A stretch of DNA of 9,610 nucleotides, taken from the NCBI GenBank assembly GCA_031273545.1, contig JAISRQ010000152.1, forward strand, positions 1 through 9,610, written 5' to 3'. Origin of the DNA: Holosporales bacterium (GTDB lineage Bacteria; Pseudomonadota; Alphaproteobacteria; BNTO01). Of the stretch, positions 1-5,119 are shown one piece after another. A program made the translations under genes and the position numbers. The stretch's first letter is position 1, and each line of letters opens with the position of its first letter. The notes beneath the pieces were generated by a model that was not told the origin of the DNA, made no database searches, and was given only the letters and a program-made list of their open reading frames with translations.

Positions 1-314
1 ATTTTTCAACGCTTCCTAATATAACTGATCTATGGGTAGTGACGGGTGATCTTTTCCCCGAAGATATCGGTAGCGGTATCGGTTCTTTGATGAACCTGGA
101 AAGGCTAAATGTTGGTGGAATCCTGTTTGCACTACCAGAAAAATGGGAAGAACTCAAGAATCTAAAAATGCTAGACGTAGCCAACGCTAGGGTAACACAA
201 TTACCCGAGTGGATAGGAGCTTTAACTTTAAATAAACTCCGTCTAAATAGGCGATTAGAGAATTCTCCGTCTCTCCGATTTGTGAATCAGGGGACAAATG
301 TTCTTTTCGGGTAA
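1..314 (+). CDS. Leucine-rich-repeat protein, 3' end only
   Basis: The frame is open from the first bases of the window (first full codon at base 3) to a TAA at 312-314, so the gene starts outside. The visible ~103 residues contain at least two or three leucine-rich repeats: LMNLERLNVGG, then ALPEKWEELKNLKMLDVANA, then QLPEWIGAL followed by a degraded repeat. The pattern LPxxWxxLxNLxxLDVxxxxxxxLPxWIG is that of LRR domains, which usually form curved protein-binding surfaces; in host-associated bacteria such proteins are often effectors or surface proteins, but nothing here shows secretion. A GTG at 39 could serve as an internal start, but the upstream residues (TLPNITDLW) fit the repeat, so I treat the gene as running off the left edge. 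The last ~20 residues lose the LRR pattern, so the 3' end may be frameshifted or naturally degenerate. Function unknown. Confidence 0.7.
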   Translation, partial: FSTLPNITDLWVVTGDLFPEDIGSGIGSLMNLERLNVGGILFALPEKWEELKNLKMLDVANARVTQLPEWIGALTLNKLRLNRRLENSPSLRFVNQGTNVLFG

Positions 315-416
315 TTTCACTCCCACGGTTGTTTGTTGCCGCAAATGGGGCCACGGTGTACATCGAAATTTCATCTGGCTCCATGAATGGCGCAGAGATT
401 CGTTTTATGCGATTTT

Positions 417-519
417 GAGGGGCGTCCAGGGAGCTTTTGAAGGAGCGGGAGTCCTTGCTGGTGAATTTTTGAGATGAGTGGGCGTCCTTAGCAGTTTTGG
501 AAGGAGGGAGTTTTTTGGG
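417..519. repeat. G-rich degenerate direct repeat in spacer
   Basis: The 234-base spacer between the LRR gene and the ppx/gppA gene has no convincing reading frame. Its second half contains two imperfect copies of a G-rich block spaced about 61 bases apart. Each begins GGGCGTCC, continues with a TTTTG-AAGGAG-GGGAGT-like core, and ends in T-rich sequence (near 420-455 and 480-517). No rho-independent terminator is evident for either flanking gene. Confidence 0.4.
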
Positions 520-548
520 AGGAGGGGGCCGGTGTAGTCCCTTCGTTC

Positions 549-1718
549 TTACTCGTGATTGTTCTGCTCATTGCGCAGTGAATCAACCAAATCATGCAAG
601 ATTCCCTCGCGCACACCTCTATCTGCGATGCGAAGTGTGTGCGGGCCGATCACAGATAAGATCGCATTCAAGATAGTTGTCCCGGCAGCAAGTAACCCAA
701 CCCGCGTCATTACAAACTGTTCGGAATCTTTCGACGAGCACTCGGCCGCAACATCACCTATTCTGTTTATTAAAAAGTCTACTTCTGGACAGTCTCCTAG
801 ATTAATGCTGCACTTATTCATATACTTCGCCTGCAAACGATTTCCTACGCGCAGTAGGTCAACAGAATTAAACTCCCTTCCGTCAATGACTTTGCGGTCG
901 TAGGATGGTAGTCCGAGCACAAGCGAAGCCAAAGTTGTTACTGTCCCTGACGATGCAACGATTTGCACCTCTTTCCTCTTAAAATGGTCAAAAATTCTGT
1001 TTTTTGTGAGGAAAAAGCTGACGGCTTGGCTAATCGCTTGCTGAGCGGCTTCAAATGTTTGTGTATCAAATTTGTTGTGTTCGTACGTATCTCTCAGTGT
1101 CACAACGCCATATGGAAGTGACATAGAGTCAATAACCGTAAAAGTAGACCTGTTTATGTTTTTGTATTTGCCGATGCGAAGCCATATTACCTCAGTACTT
1201 CCTCCGCCTATGTCTATGACTATGCCGTATGGAACTGTGTCTGTCATCACTCCCATACACCCCTTCAGCACAAGCTGCGCCTCCTCTTGCGGCGTAATGA
1301 TCTCAAGATTTATCCCTGTGAGCGTCCTTGTCTTTTCAATTAGAATGTCCGCATTTCGCGCTTGCCGGCACGCCTCCGTTGCGACAGCTCGGACACGCAC
1401 GACGTTGTTCGACCGAATTTTATTTCCACAAATTTCGAGGGTATCAATCGTCCTTTCGATTGCAGATTTTGACAGTAGTCCCGTTTGCTTTAGCCCTTCG
1501 CCTAAGCCAACCACGCGGGCGAATGAGTCGACTATCTTGGTTTGGTGCTCTGCTGCGCCTCTGCGTTTGAAATAATTTCTATGCAGACTTGGAACATTCA
1601 CCGCCGCGACGATAATCCTACAAGAATTCGTTCCCAAATCAATTGCCGCGACGTTCGGACTGTTGGCAGTCGTGTTGTACAAGACCAAATCTTCAGCCCG
1701 CAACTTCCTTCTTTCCAT
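549..1718 (-). CDS. ppx: Ppx/GppA-family phosphatase (exopolyphosphatase or guanosine pentaphosphate phosphohydrolase)
   Basis: This 389-residue protein belongs to the ASKHA-fold Ppx/GppA family, which releases phosphate from inorganic polyphosphate or converts pppGpp to ppGpp in the cytoplasm. Visible motifs in order are DLGTNSCR (residues 27-34, phosphate-binding loop 1), ATEACRQARN (113-122), PQEEAQL (143-149, holding the family's catalytic glutamate), DIGGGSTEV (169-177, second phosphate-binding loop), GTVTTLA (258-264) and DRGVREGIL (366-374). It is shorter than E. coli Ppx/GppA (~500 residues) and lacks their C-terminal HD-like region, as is common for alphaproteobacterial members. The split between Ppx and GppA activity cannot be made from sequence alone, so the symbol is provisional. 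The ATG at 1718 has no nearby Shine-Dalgarno, and a TATAAT lies only 3 bases upstream. The gene reads leftward, diverging from prfB. Confidence 0.9.
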   Translation of the reverse strand: MERRKLRAEDLVLYNTTANSPNVAAIDLGTNSCRIIVAAVNVPSLHRNYFKRRGAAEHQTKIVDSFARVVGLGEGLKQTGLLSKSAIERTIDTLEICGNKIRSNNVVRVRAVATEACRQARNADILIEKTRTLTGINLEIITPQEEAQLVLKGCMGVMTDTVPYGIVIDIGGGSTEVIWLRIGKYKNINRSTFTVIDSMSLPYGVVTLRDTYEHNKFDTQTFEAAQQAISQAVSFFLTKNRIFDHFKRKEVQIVASSGTVTTLASLVLGLPSYDRKVIDGREFNSVDLLRVGNRLQAKYMNKCSINLGDCPEVDFLINRIGDVAAECSSKDSEQFVMTRVGLLAAGTTILNAILSVIGPHTLRIADRGVREGILHDLVDSLRNEQNNHE

Positions 1719-1761
1719 AAAATTATATCAAATGCAACCCTCCCCGATTAACTGTAGGAGA

Positions 1762-1791
1762 ATTACCCTGCTTTGTCTATGCTTGTGTCAA
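1762..1791 (-). promoter_or_regulatory. Putative promoter of the ppx/gppA gene
   Basis: On the minus strand a perfect -35 TTGACA (1791-1786) is followed after 18 bases by GGTAAT (1767-1762), four of six matches to the -10 consensus. This predicts a start near 1755 and a leader of about 37 bases before the ATG at 1718. The -35 lies in the palindrome that also supplies the rightward -35. Assigned by eye. Confidence 0.4.
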
Positions 1792-1798
1792 GTTGACA
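1786..1798. promoter_or_regulatory. 13-bp palindrome overlapping both divergent -35 boxes
   Basis: TGTCAA-G-TTGACA is a perfect 6-bp inverted repeat around one base. Each half is a perfect TTGACA when read on its own strand, so the site supplies -35 elements to ppx/gppA leftward and to prfB rightward. It could be just two back-to-back -35 boxes, or also an operator coordinating the two genes. Confidence 0.45.
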
Positions 1799-1821
1799 TT
1801 TTTAACTCGCATTAATACAAA
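1793..1821 (+). promoter_or_regulatory. Putative promoter of the prfB transcription unit
   Basis: A perfect TTGACA (1793-1798), a 17-base spacer and TACAAA (1816-1821, four of six) make a good sigma-70 promoter pointing at prfB. A start near 1828 would give a leader of roughly 280-300 bases holding the dispersed repeat, the ATTGTA-TT-TACAAT palindrome and the mini reading frame before prfB. Confidence 0.55.
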
Positions 1822-1897
1822 TGCTTCTATTCTAACCTTGAGTATGTATCCCCTCTTCCCGAAAGACGTGCCTGTTATTTCTCTTTCCCTACAATTT

Positions 1898-1994
1898 ATA
1901 CCCAATCCCCAAATGATTGCAGGGGTCGTGCCCAGTAAAACGCTTATTTATTTTTTTATTTTATTTTCCACAATCTTTATGGCCCCCGGTATAT
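1898..1994. repeat. Dispersed intergenic repeat, copy 1 (prfB leader)
   Basis: This stretch aligns with 4187-4280. Both begin ATACCC..CCCCAAA.TGATT, continue with AAACGCTTA and an AT-rich run, and end in a core CACAATCTTTATGGCCCC-CGGTATA here versus CGCAATCTTTGGGGCCCCGGTATA there. Read on the minus strand the core gives GAIKIVENKIKK then a stop, comparable to the PKIVGNKM tail encoded at copy 3. The surrounding spacer (1719-2108) has no convincing gene; a 100-codon plus-strand frame here starts at a TTG inside the -35 box and is low-complexity. Confidence 0.6.
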
Positions 1995-2054
1995 CGTCCC
2001 CGGTAATACGCATTCTCCAATCTTTTTTTGACTATGATAGACTTACCATTAGGT

Positions 2055-2068
2055 ATTGTATTTACAAT
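2055..2068. promoter_or_regulatory. ATTGTA-TT-TACAAT palindrome in the prfB leader
   Basis: A perfect 6-bp inverted repeat with a 2-base centre lies about 40 bases upstream of the first prfB-region ATG. It could be an operator or chance in AT-rich DNA. A TATAAC at about 2081-2086 downstream of it could be a weak proximal -10, but no well-spaced -35 is visible. Confidence 0.25.
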
Positions 2069-2097
2069 GCTGAACTTCTTTATAACAAACGCTAAAT

Positions 2098-2123
2098 GGA
2101 GGGAAAATATGAACCAGTTTTGA
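2098..2123 (+). promoter_or_regulatory. Four-codon leader frame (MNQF-UGA) with strong RBS in front of prfB
   Basis: A strong Shine-Dalgarno GGAGGG (2098-2103) is ideally placed for the ATG at 2109, which reads Met-Asn-Gln-Phe and then UGA at 2121-2123, followed by C. The frame is the same as prfB's, whose family-matching ATG at 2130 lies two codons after the UGA and has no ribosome binding site of its own. UGA is an RF2 stop codon, and the context UUU-UGA-C resembles the CUU-UGA-C of the classical prfB autoregulatory frameshift site. Readthrough of the UGA would yield RF2 extended by seven residues; termination would require reinitiation at 2130. A +1 slip on UUUU would meet another UGA at 2125-2127, ending two bases before the prfB ATG. 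Codons and RBS are directly visible; the regulation is inferred. Confidence 0.5.
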
Positions 2124-2129
2124 CTGAAT

Positions 2130-3230
2130 ATGGACATCGCATCTTGTATCGATGCTTTGGAAAATTCGCTAAAAATATTGCAAACAGCAGTATCGTTTGA
2201 CCAAAAGGTTGAACAGCTAAAGGAGCTCGATGCGCTATCAGAGAGCTCGACTATATGGGATAACGCGTCGCATGCTCAGGAAGTGCTAAAAAAGCGCGCC
2301 TCGATCCAACATGTGGTAAGTAAGGTGGGCGGGTTCATCCAGTCCCTCCGCGACACGCGGGAGCTTATGGCGCTGGCTAAAGAGGAGGGCGACCAGGACA
2401 CGTATGACGATTGTGCGAAAAATTTGTGTGCGCTGAGGGATGAGGTCGAAAAAGCTCAAATTTTGTCGCTGCTATCTGGGGAAGCTGACGAAAATAATTG
2501 TTTCCTAGAAATAAATTCCGGTGCTGGCGGAACCGAAGCCCAAGATTGGGTGGCCATGCTTGCGCGTATGTATTCCCGTTGGGCAGAAAAGCGCGGATTT
2601 CAAACTGAAATGATCGACGAAACCCCCGGGGAAGAAGCAGGATTCAAGTCCGTTGCGCTAAAAATATCAGGCTACCAAGCTTATGGTTGGCTTAAAACCG
2701 AAAATGGCGTTCATAGGTTGGTCCGAATTTCTCCATTTGATGCGAACGCTCGTCGTCATACGAGCTTTGCTTCGGTTTTTACTTACCCAGAGACCGATGA
2801 TTCGATTGATATTGTCATCGAGGAAAAAGATTTGAAGGTCGACACATACAGAGCCTCAGGAGCTGGCGGCCAGCATGTTAACAAAACGGACAGCGCCATT
2901 CGCATAACGCATGTCCCTACGGGGATAATTGTTTCATGTCAGATTGACCGTTCCCAGCACAGAAACAGGGCGACAGCGCTAAATATGTTAAAAGCGAGGC
3001 TGTACGAATTGGAGATGCGAAAAAAACAAGCGGATATGGACAAAGCTATGTCGGAAAAAACAGACATCGCTTGGGGAAATCAGATTCGCTCATATGTGTT
3101 GCAACCGTACCAACTCGTGAAGGATACCCGTACGGGGGTTGAAGTTGGGAACGCGCTGGGCGTGCTTGATGGGGATATTGACGCATTCTTGGAGGCTGCG
3201 CTTGCTCATAAGGTGCAGGGGGAGGAGTAG
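2130..3230 (+). CDS. prfB: Peptide chain release factor 2 (RF2)
   Basis: RF2 recognises UAA and UGA in the ribosomal A site and triggers peptidyl-tRNA hydrolysis. The 366-residue protein is full length. It has the coiled N-terminal domain (about 1-115), the SPF tripeptide that reads the stop codon (201-203, in VRISPFDANARR), and the universal GGQ (246-248, in SGAGGQHVNKT) that enters the peptidyl transferase centre. The SPF shows it is RF2 rather than RF1 (PxT), and its presence implies UGA is a real stop in this organism. I chose the ATG at 2130 because MDIASCIDALENSLKIL aligns with the start of alphaproteobacterial RF2 proteins. No frameshift is needed: the ancestral frameshift position (~codon 23) reads straight through as TTT GAC, Phe-Asp. 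The oddity is that this ATG lacks an RBS, while a strong RBS serves the mini frame just upstream. The last codons (KVQGEE) lie within a run of degenerate GGTGCAG-type repeats that continues past the stop. Confidence 0.95.
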   Translation: MDIASCIDALENSLKILQTAVSFDQKVEQLKELDALSESSTIWDNASHAQEVLKKRASIQHVVSKVGGFIQSLRDTRELMALAKEEGDQDTYDDCAKNLCALRDEVEKAQILSLLSGEADENNCFLEINSGAGGTEAQDWVAMLARMYSRWAEKRGFQTEMIDETPGEEAGFKSVALKISGYQAYGWLKTENGVHRLVRISPFDANARRHTSFASVFTYPETDDSIDIVIEEKDLKVDTYRASGAGGQHVNKTDSAIRITHVPTGIIVSCQIDRSQHRNRATALNMLKARLYELEMRKKQADMDKAMSEKTDIAWGNQIRSYVLQPYQLVKDTRTGVEVGNALGVLDGDIDAFLEAALAHKVQGEE

Positions 3231-3303
3231 AGTCAGGTGCAGTGGAAGGGATCGATAGGTGCCGTGGAAGGGAGACAGGCGCAGGAAGGCGCAGTGGAAT
3301 GAG
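3211..3303. repeat. Degenerate direct repeats across the prfB 3' end
   Basis: Imperfect units starting AGG(T/C)GC(A/C)G begin at 3211, 3235, 3257, 3277 and 3287. The clearest pair is AGGTGCAGTGGAAGGGA at 3235 and AGGTGCCGTGGAAGGGA at 3257. The first unit encodes the last residues of RF2 and contains its stop codon. The rest occupies the spacer towards tRNA-Phe; no terminator hairpin is seen. Confidence 0.5.
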
Positions 3304-3335
3304 TAACGGGAAGACACCGTCGCTAAAGGGAAAAG

Positions 3336-3408
3336 TGCCCAGAGATGGAATTGAACCAACGACACAAGGATTTTCAGTCCTTTGCTCTACCAACTGAGCT
3401 ATCTGGGC
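3336..3408 (-). tRNA. tRNA-Phe (anticodon GAA)
   Basis: The minus strand folds as a 73-nt cloverleaf: acceptor GCCCAGA paired with TCTGGGC, discriminator A, D-arm AGCTCAGTTGGTAGAGC, anticodon arm AAGGA-CTGAAAA-TCCTT with GAA at 3375-3373, and T-arm loop GTTCAAT. It is close to E. coli tRNA-Phe. The 3' CCA is not encoded (next bases are CTTTT), so it must be added by nucleotidyltransferase. It lies between convergent prfB and co-directional pntAB. Confidence 0.96.
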
Positions 3409-3424
3409 GCAACAAGAAGTGCAT

Positions 3425-3430
3425 ATAATA
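3425..3430 (-). promoter_or_regulatory. Possible -10 box for tRNA-Phe
   Basis: TATTAT on the minus strand sits about 17 bases upstream of the mature 5' end, suitable for a short-leader tRNA promoter. A -35 is not clear: a TTGACT further up is 24 bases away, too far, and the correctly spaced hexamer is poor. Confidence 0.3.
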
Positions 3431-3495
3431 CATCTACCGTATATTTGACCTACGAGTCAAGCCGTCGTGTTTCACTTGTGCTTGCTCTCAGTGGT

Positions 3496-3930
3496 TTACT
3501 CTGAGGGATCGCATGCCTTCGTTTGCTTCTTCTTAAACATACGCAACATTCGCTGAGTTATAACAAATCCCCCAAAAATATTTACGGATGCAAGTAATAT
3601 TGCTGCAAAGGCGACAGATGTAACCAAGGGACCTGTAGACCCCACGGCAATGAGAGCCCCGACAATTACTACGCTTGATATTGCATTCGTCACGGCCATA
3701 AGTGGCGAGTGTAATGCGGGAGTCACATTCCACACGACATAGTACCCAACAAAGCATGCAAGCAAAAAAACCGTGAGCTCGCCCAAAAATTCGCTACCTC
3801 CTGGGGAAGCTTGTAATAGGCTGACCGCTACACCTTTTATCCCACGGATTTGGTTGGTTAAAATGTCCAAATTTGCTAAAACTTCATTCGCTTTAGATGC
3901 AATCGCACTTGCTCCTATTGATACGTTCAT
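3496..3930 (-). CDS. pntAB: NAD(P) transhydrogenase alpha subunit part 2 (membrane domain)
   Basis: This 144-residue protein matches the short membrane subunit of the three-subunit proton-translocating nicotinamide nucleotide transhydrogenase, which uses the proton gradient to reduce NADP+ with NADH. Hallmark stretches are ELTVFLLACFVGYYVVWNVT (51-70), TPALHSPLMAVTNAISS (70-86) and VNIFGGFVITQRMLRMFKKK (116-135). Three hydrophobic helices fall at about 49-69, 75-97 and 101-125, and the basic tail is probably cytoplasmic. The N-terminal ~45 residues replace the long nucleotide-binding domain carried separately by PntAA. The start is supported by AGGAGGA at 3940-3934, three bases before the ATG. 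The oddity is context: pntAA should lie upstream and pntB downstream, but neither is present. The protein is intact, with no stop or frameshift, so it is probably functional with partners encoded elsewhere. Confidence 0.93.
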   Translation of the reverse strand: MNVSIGASAIASKANEVLANLDILTNQIRGIKGVAVSLLQASPGGSEFLGELTVFLLACFVGYYVVWNVTPALHSPLMAVTNAISSVVIVGALIAVGSTGPLVTSVAFAAILLASVNIFGGFVITQRMLRMFKKKQTKACDPSE

Positions 3931-3951
3931 GGGTCCTCCTGCTTTTTCCGC

Positions 3952-3981
3952 ATTGTATCGCGCTCTTCCTAGAAAATCTAG
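3952..3981 (-). promoter_or_regulatory. Possible pntAB promoter with overlapping palindrome
   Basis: On the minus strand TACAAT (3957-3952) lies just upstream of the pntAB ribosome binding site and could be a -10. The -35 position is weak but overlaps a perfect 5-bp inverted repeat, CTAGA-AAA-TCTAG (3969-3981), which could be an operator. This would give pntAB its own promoter, consistent with its isolation. Confidence 0.25.
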
Positions 3982-4052
3982 TCTGATCGAATTGTCCTCG
4001 CGTGCGGGTTGTTACATCATATGGTGAACATGGAGTGCTACTTGTTTTTGCA

Positions 4053-4205
4053 ATGACAACAGATCTTCCGTCTGTGATATGGCAAATAGGAACGTTTTTA
4101 AGTATCGTTCTCATGTTTTGGGTTATTCTGCAGTTTTATAGTGTTTTGGTAGAATATAATTGCAGAAGGCAACGCTTATTTATTCATTATACCCCCCCAA
4201 AATGA
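4053..4205 (+). CDS. Possible small single-span membrane protein
   Basis: A 50-codon frame begins at ATG 4053. An in-frame GTG at 4002 would add 17 residues. It encodes a hydrophobic stretch SVIWQIGTFLSIVLMFWVIL followed by a polar CRRQR segment, as in a single-pass membrane peptide. Against it: no Shine-Dalgarno precedes the ATG, no family is recognised, and the final ~13 codons run into the dispersed repeat copy 2. It lies in an otherwise gene-free 481-base spacer. Confidence 0.2.
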   Translation: MTTDLPSVIWQIGTFLSIVLMFWVILQFYSVLVEYNCRRQRLFIHYTPPK

Positions 4206-4280
4206 TTACGGTTTTTTTAGGCGGTCAAACGCTTACAATTATTCATTTTCTGGCCCGCAATCTTTGGGGCCCCGGTATAG
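4168..4280. repeat. Dispersed intergenic repeat, copy 2
   Basis: The main unit (4187-4280) aligns over its length with 1898-1994. The core at about 4254-4280 reads CCCGCAATCTTTGGGG then CCCCGGTATAG. A short extra unit at 4168-4188 (AACGCTTATTTATTCATTAT) repeats the AACGCTTA..ATTATTCATT segment found again at about 4229-4248, so the element is partly tandem. On the minus strand one frame reads TGAPKIAGQKMNNCKRLTA then a stop, resembling PKIVGNKMQDNK at copy 3, but no start codon or RBS makes it a gene. GGGGCCCC is self-complementary. The rest of 4281-4411 holds nothing recognisable. Confidence 0.6.
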
Positions 4281-4411
4281 TTCGAATATGTGGCGAAACT
4301 ACGACAAACGCGATATCCTGGCCAGCAAAAGGAGGCACGTAATAGGAACGATTGCAAGAGTCTGTTCGCTCCCTAAAAAAGTTAGTAATCTTTTGAAAAA
4401 TGAGCATAAAA

Positions 4412-4900
4412 CTACGCAATTTCCTGTAATTCGTCCAAATACCACGCATTTTCTACTAAGACCAGTTCATTCCAAGCGACAAGCACAGCGTCTATTTGGA
4501 TACCGCGGAATGGGACGCTGTTCTGTTGCAAAAAAACCTCAATTGAACTGCTTATACGAAGCTTTTGTTTAGGAGATATCGAATACCTAGCTTTTGAAAT
4601 TGACTCTCGTGATTTTACTTCAATAACGTGCAGAACAGAGTCTTTCATTGTAATGATGTCAATCTCGCCACATTCCGTACGGTATCTTTGCTTTAGTATG
4701 GTATGTCCATGTTTTCTTAAAAACGACACAGCTTTTTGTTCAGAATGAATCCCTTGTTGATAAGAGTTTTTATTAGCAAAAGTGTTTTTGTTTATAAGAG
4801 ATAGTCCTTTTTCGTTTTTATTTACAGAAACGGCTTCGATACTACTCCTTTTTATAGAAAGTATTTTTTGTGATTTCTCTACGTCGCTAAAGCACTGCAT
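4412..4900 (-). CDS. yraN: YraN/UPF0102-family nuclease-fold protein with N-terminal extension
   Basis: Residues from about 50 to 162 match the YraN (UPF0102) family, small Holliday-junction-resolvase-like PD-(D/E)XK-fold proteins of unproven cellular role. Visible motifs are GIHSEQKAVSFLRKHGH (50-66), the active-site-like GEIDIITMKD (78-87) and EVKSR (94-98), a K-rich helix (SPKQKLR, 109-115) and the C-terminal NAWYLDEL. The acidic residues and lysine of the GEID...EVK pattern are all present. Family members are usually ~115-130 residues; this one has about 48 extra polar residues in front (IEAVSVNKNEKGLSLINKNT), rich in Asn and Lys. The extension is supported by a strong RBS, GAGGAG at 4910-4905, four bases from the ATG, and by a near-consensus promoter upstream. 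It is a single-gene unit downstream of, and in the same direction as, rpoD. Confidence 0.85.
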   Translation of the reverse strand: MQCFSDVEKSQKILSIKRSSIEAVSVNKNEKGLSLINKNTFANKNSYQQGIHSEQKAVSFLRKHGHTILKQRYRTECGEIDIITMKDSVLHVIEVKSRESISKARYSISPKQKLRISSSIEVFLQQNSVPFRGIQIDAVLVAWNELVLVENAWYLDELQEIA

Positions 4901-4944
4901 ACTACTCCTCTCTTATAAATAGGCTACCTTCTCAATATATTCTT

Positions 4945-4973
4945 ATTATATACTATTCATCTTGATATTTCAA
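4945..4973 (-). promoter_or_regulatory. Near-consensus sigma-70 promoter for yraN
   Basis: On the minus strand TTGAAA (4973-4968), a 17-base spacer and a perfect TATAAT (4950-4945) form the best promoter in the window. It predicts a start near 4938 and a leader of about 37 bases ending in the GAGGAG ribosome binding site of yraN. It lies just outside the inverted-repeat element at 4991-5112. Confidence 0.65.
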
Positions 4974-4990
4974 TCTGCCCCTCGCACCGC

Positions 4991-5112
4991 ATATACTCAA
5001 ACGCGATCAAACCATGGATTTCCGCGATGACAATAAAGACTAGTGTGCCATCGAAGTCGCGTTCGTTTTTACTCGCAATAAAAACCCGGTATTTGATCGC
5101 GTTTGAGTATAT
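4991..5112. repeat. 122-bp element with perfect 21-bp terminal inverted repeats (MITE-like)
   Basis: Bases 4991-5011 (starting ATATACTCAAACGCG) are the exact reverse complement of 5092-5112 (ending CGCGTTTGAGTATAT), 80 bases apart. As RNA this forms a long stem; as DNA it looks like a small non-autonomous element. The outermost bases allow reading it as TA-flanked inverted repeats, the target preference of IS630/Tc1-mariner transposons, but no transposase is present. Reading frames cross it on both strands and share LIAFEY only because of the inverted repeat, so they are not credible genes. Confidence 0.7.
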
Positions 5113-5119
5113 AGGGGCC

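Noticed and set aside
1072..1575. 167-codon plus-strand frame opposite ppx/gppA, and similar long frames opposite rpoD, dnaG and prfB.
   Set aside because: Antisense shadows of strongly conserved genes; Ser/Arg-rich compositions, no start signals and no family resemblance.
1793..2095. 100-codon plus-strand frame between ppx/gppA and prfB.
   Set aside because: It starts with TTG inside the -35 box, has no RBS, crosses the dispersed repeat and is low-complexity. Better explained as the prfB leader.
2109..2132. UGA reassigned to tryptophan or selenocysteine, making MNQF-X-LN the true RF2 N-terminus.
   Set aside because: An intact RF2 with the SPF motif implies UGA is a stop; tryptophans here are encoded by TGG, and no SECIS-like hairpin is apparent. 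Occasional readthrough is still possible and is covered as a finding.
2096..2201. A 34-codon frame from ATG 2096 ending GTT-TGA-C at 2198-2200, where a +1 slip would enter prfB exactly at the ancestral RF2 frameshift position.
   Set aside because: The peptide does not resemble RF2, whereas the prfB frame itself is open and matches RF2 N-termini upstream of this point. There is no Shine-Dalgarno before 2096 and no AGGGGG-like stimulator before the UGA. TTTGAC is explained by the conserved Phe/Leu-Asp pair.
4217..4384. Minus-strand open stretch through copy 2 reading ...YSNYTGAPKIAGQKMNNCK... as a gene.
   Set aside because: No ATG or RBS, no family, bounded by stops; only the repeat core resembles the frame at 9008-9349.
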